Source: Paenibacillus chitinolyticus NBRC 15660 (GTDB lineage: Bacteria; Bacillota; Bacilli; Paenibacillales; NBRC-103111). Taken from it: DNA of 64,000 bases. Shown in pieces: positions 62,817 to 64,000 of this stretch (position 1 is the first letter of the stretch; every line of letters begins with the position of its first letter). The stretch is taken from positions 1-64,000 of the forward strand of contig NZ_BBJT01000005.1 in NCBI RefSeq assembly GCF_000739915.1, read 5' to 3'. The position numbers and the translations under genes were made by a program. Under the pieces are notes generated by a model. That model saw only the letters and a list, made by a program, of their open reading frames with translations. It was not told where the DNA came from and ran no database searches.

Positions 62817-64000
62817 TTATTCGGCCTGCTCCGGGCCGTCCGAGTGATCCTGCAGCAGCTCCATAAAGAGCTGCACGAGCTCGGGCTCGGGCCTCGCCCC
62901 GCCCGTCTGCCGTTCGTAGAATCGGCGGAACAGCTCGTCCACCGGCAGACCCGCGCTTGACAGTGCGGCCGCTTCTTCCTCGGCCGGCTGCTGCTGCGGA
63001 TAGACCGGTTTGATATGGATAAACCCGCTGTGCGCCTTGCGCAGGGTTTGAATGTCGTGCAGCGACATCGCTTCCGCGATGTGGATTTCCAGGTCGATCC
63101 ACGCGTTTGCGTCCCGCCCTTCATCCAGCCAGCGGTGCACCTCCGCCAGCCCTTCCTTCGCTTTCCAGTTCACCAGCGGGCGGCCGGATGTCAAATAGAT
63201 TTCTTCAATCGAGGCCGGTTCTCCCGGTTTGACGTCCAGAACGGTCAGCGACTTGGCCTGGCCCGCTTCGGAAAAGCTGTAGGCAAGCGGGGAACCGCAG
63301 TAGCGGATGGGGCTCTGCGCTTTAAGCGTCTGCGGACGATGCAGGTGGCCGAGCGCCACATACTGCGCGCCGACATCGAGTGCCGATGTATCGACCGTGT
63401 ACGCTCCGCCGACCTGAATCGGACGCTCCGATTCGCTTTCTTTTCCCCCGAGCACGTAAATGTGGCTCATGATCAGGTTCACGGTATCGGGACGAAAGCC
63501 CGCCGTTTGAGCCTTGACCAGCTCGCCTACCCGTTCGGAGTAGGCTCTCCTGAGCACTTCTTCGCCGGCATCGTCGCTGAGCAGCTCGCCCAGCCGCGAC
63601 TCGGACGGATACGGCAGCGCAAACAGTTTGGCCGTTTCGCCGGTTCTCGGAATCCCGATCTCCATCAGACCCGCTTTCGGCAGCCCGATCAGAGAGATTC
63701 CCTGCGCCTTGGCAAGCGGAGAAGACGCCCCCAGACGATCCGGATGATCGTGGTTGCCGGAAATGACGACAACTTCCCTGCGGCCGTCCTCGGCCAGCCT
63801 GGACAGAGCGTCGTAAAAAAGCTGCTCCGCAGCGGCAGGCGGATTGACGGTGTCGTACACATCTCCCGCCAGCAGCACGAGATCGATATTCCCTTCTCTG
63901 ACAATACGGACGAGTTCGTCCACGAAAGCAACCTGTTCCTCAAACCGGCTCCGCCCTTCCAGGGTTCTCCCCAAGTGCCAGTCACCGGTGTGCAGTATGC
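62817..64000 (-). CDS. sbcD: Exonuclease SbcD (Mre11-like), 5' end cut by window
   Basis: The metallophosphoesterase partner of SbcC. The coding frame reads to the last base; the visible start is ILHTGDWHLGRTLEGRS, so only one or two residues are missing. Metal motifs: GDWH, LLAGDVYDT, SGNHDHPDR and HIYVLGG, ALGHLHRPQ. C-terminal capping domain follows. About 394 residues in view. Upstream of sbcC, in the usual sbcD-sbcC order. Confidence 0.95.
   Translation of the reverse strand, partial: ILHTGDWHLGRTLEGRSRFEEQVAFVDELVRIVREGNIDLVLLAGDVYDTVNPPAAAEQLFYDALSRLAEDGRREVVVISGNHDHPDRLGASSPLAKAQGISLIGLPKAGLMEIGIPRTGETAKLFALPYPSESRLGELLSDDAGEEVLRRAYSERVGELVKAQTAGFRPDTVNLIMSHIYVLGGKESESERPIQVGGAYTVDTSALDVGAQYVALGHLHRPQTLKAQSPIRYCGSPLAYSFSEAGQAKSLTVLDVKPGEPASIEEIYLTSGRPLVNWKAKEGLAEVHRWLDEGRDANAWIDLEIHIAEAMSLHDIQTLRKAHSGFIHIKPVYPQQQPAEEEAAALSSAGLPVDELFRRFYERQTGGARPEPELVQLFMELLQDHSDGPEQAE

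Overview
The window is a chromosomal stretch from a GC-rich member of the Bacillales, most likely Paenibacillus or a close relative (Paenibacillaceae). Three things point there. The first is the block trmK-yqfO / rpoD / dnaG / yqxD / yqfL / recO / era / cdd / dgkA / ybeY / pgpH / phoH / yqfD / yqfC / floA / nfeD / yqeY / rpsU / HIT, which is the Bacillus sigA-era-floA neighbourhood. The second is sporulation genes (yqfC, yqfD). The third is strong GGAGG ribosome binding sites and sigma-A promoters. The RNase P RNA, however, reads as class A and not as the class B of Bacillus subtilis. Almost all genes lie on the minus strand.

Layout. 1-4,200: an FtsX/LolD-type ABC exporter-like unit with a histidine-rich loop and a lipoprotein, behind a secreted alkaline phosphatase. 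4,300-14,400: accessory and housekeeping genes (MFS exporter, Fur-linked FhuF-type protein, TerC, cysteine desulfurase plus ThiI, lytic transglycosylase, ABC-2 exporter, small DUF proteins). 14,600-17,300: a lipoprotein subtilase and rnpB. 17,300-38,300: the conserved core block. It lacks glyQS/ccpN between recO and yqfL, has a structured leader there, and carries a frameshifted yqzL. 38,400-40,000: a small LSm-like protein and RsgA. 40,000-42,300: an AT-rich islet with one secreted orphan protein. 42,300-47,200: a two-component system, an FG-GAP-type lipoprotein, and a membrane-anchored polysaccharide deacetylase with WalR-like boxes.

47,300-58,960 is an anaerobic metabolism cluster: adhE-pflB-pflA (mixed-acid/ethanol fermentation), a hemerythrin-like protein, an Fnr regulator with the Bacillus-type C-terminal Fe-S cysteines, and nirB-nirD-nirC (NADH nitrite reductase and nitrite channel). 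Promoters of adhE, fnr and nirB each carry an FNR palindrome at the same distance from the -10 box (class II geometry). The adhE promoter also carries a Rex-type operator. I read this as a compact regulon in which Fnr switches on itself, fermentation and nitrite reduction, while Rex adds NADH/NAD control to adhE. 59,187-64,000 is sbcC-sbcD (double-strand break repair nuclease), with sbcD cut by the window edge.

I see no phage, insertion sequence, CRISPR array, tRNA or 16S/23S rRNA in the window. Sequence motifs and spacings are read directly. Family assignments come from recall of conserved motifs. Regulatory claims are inference from site sequence and position.
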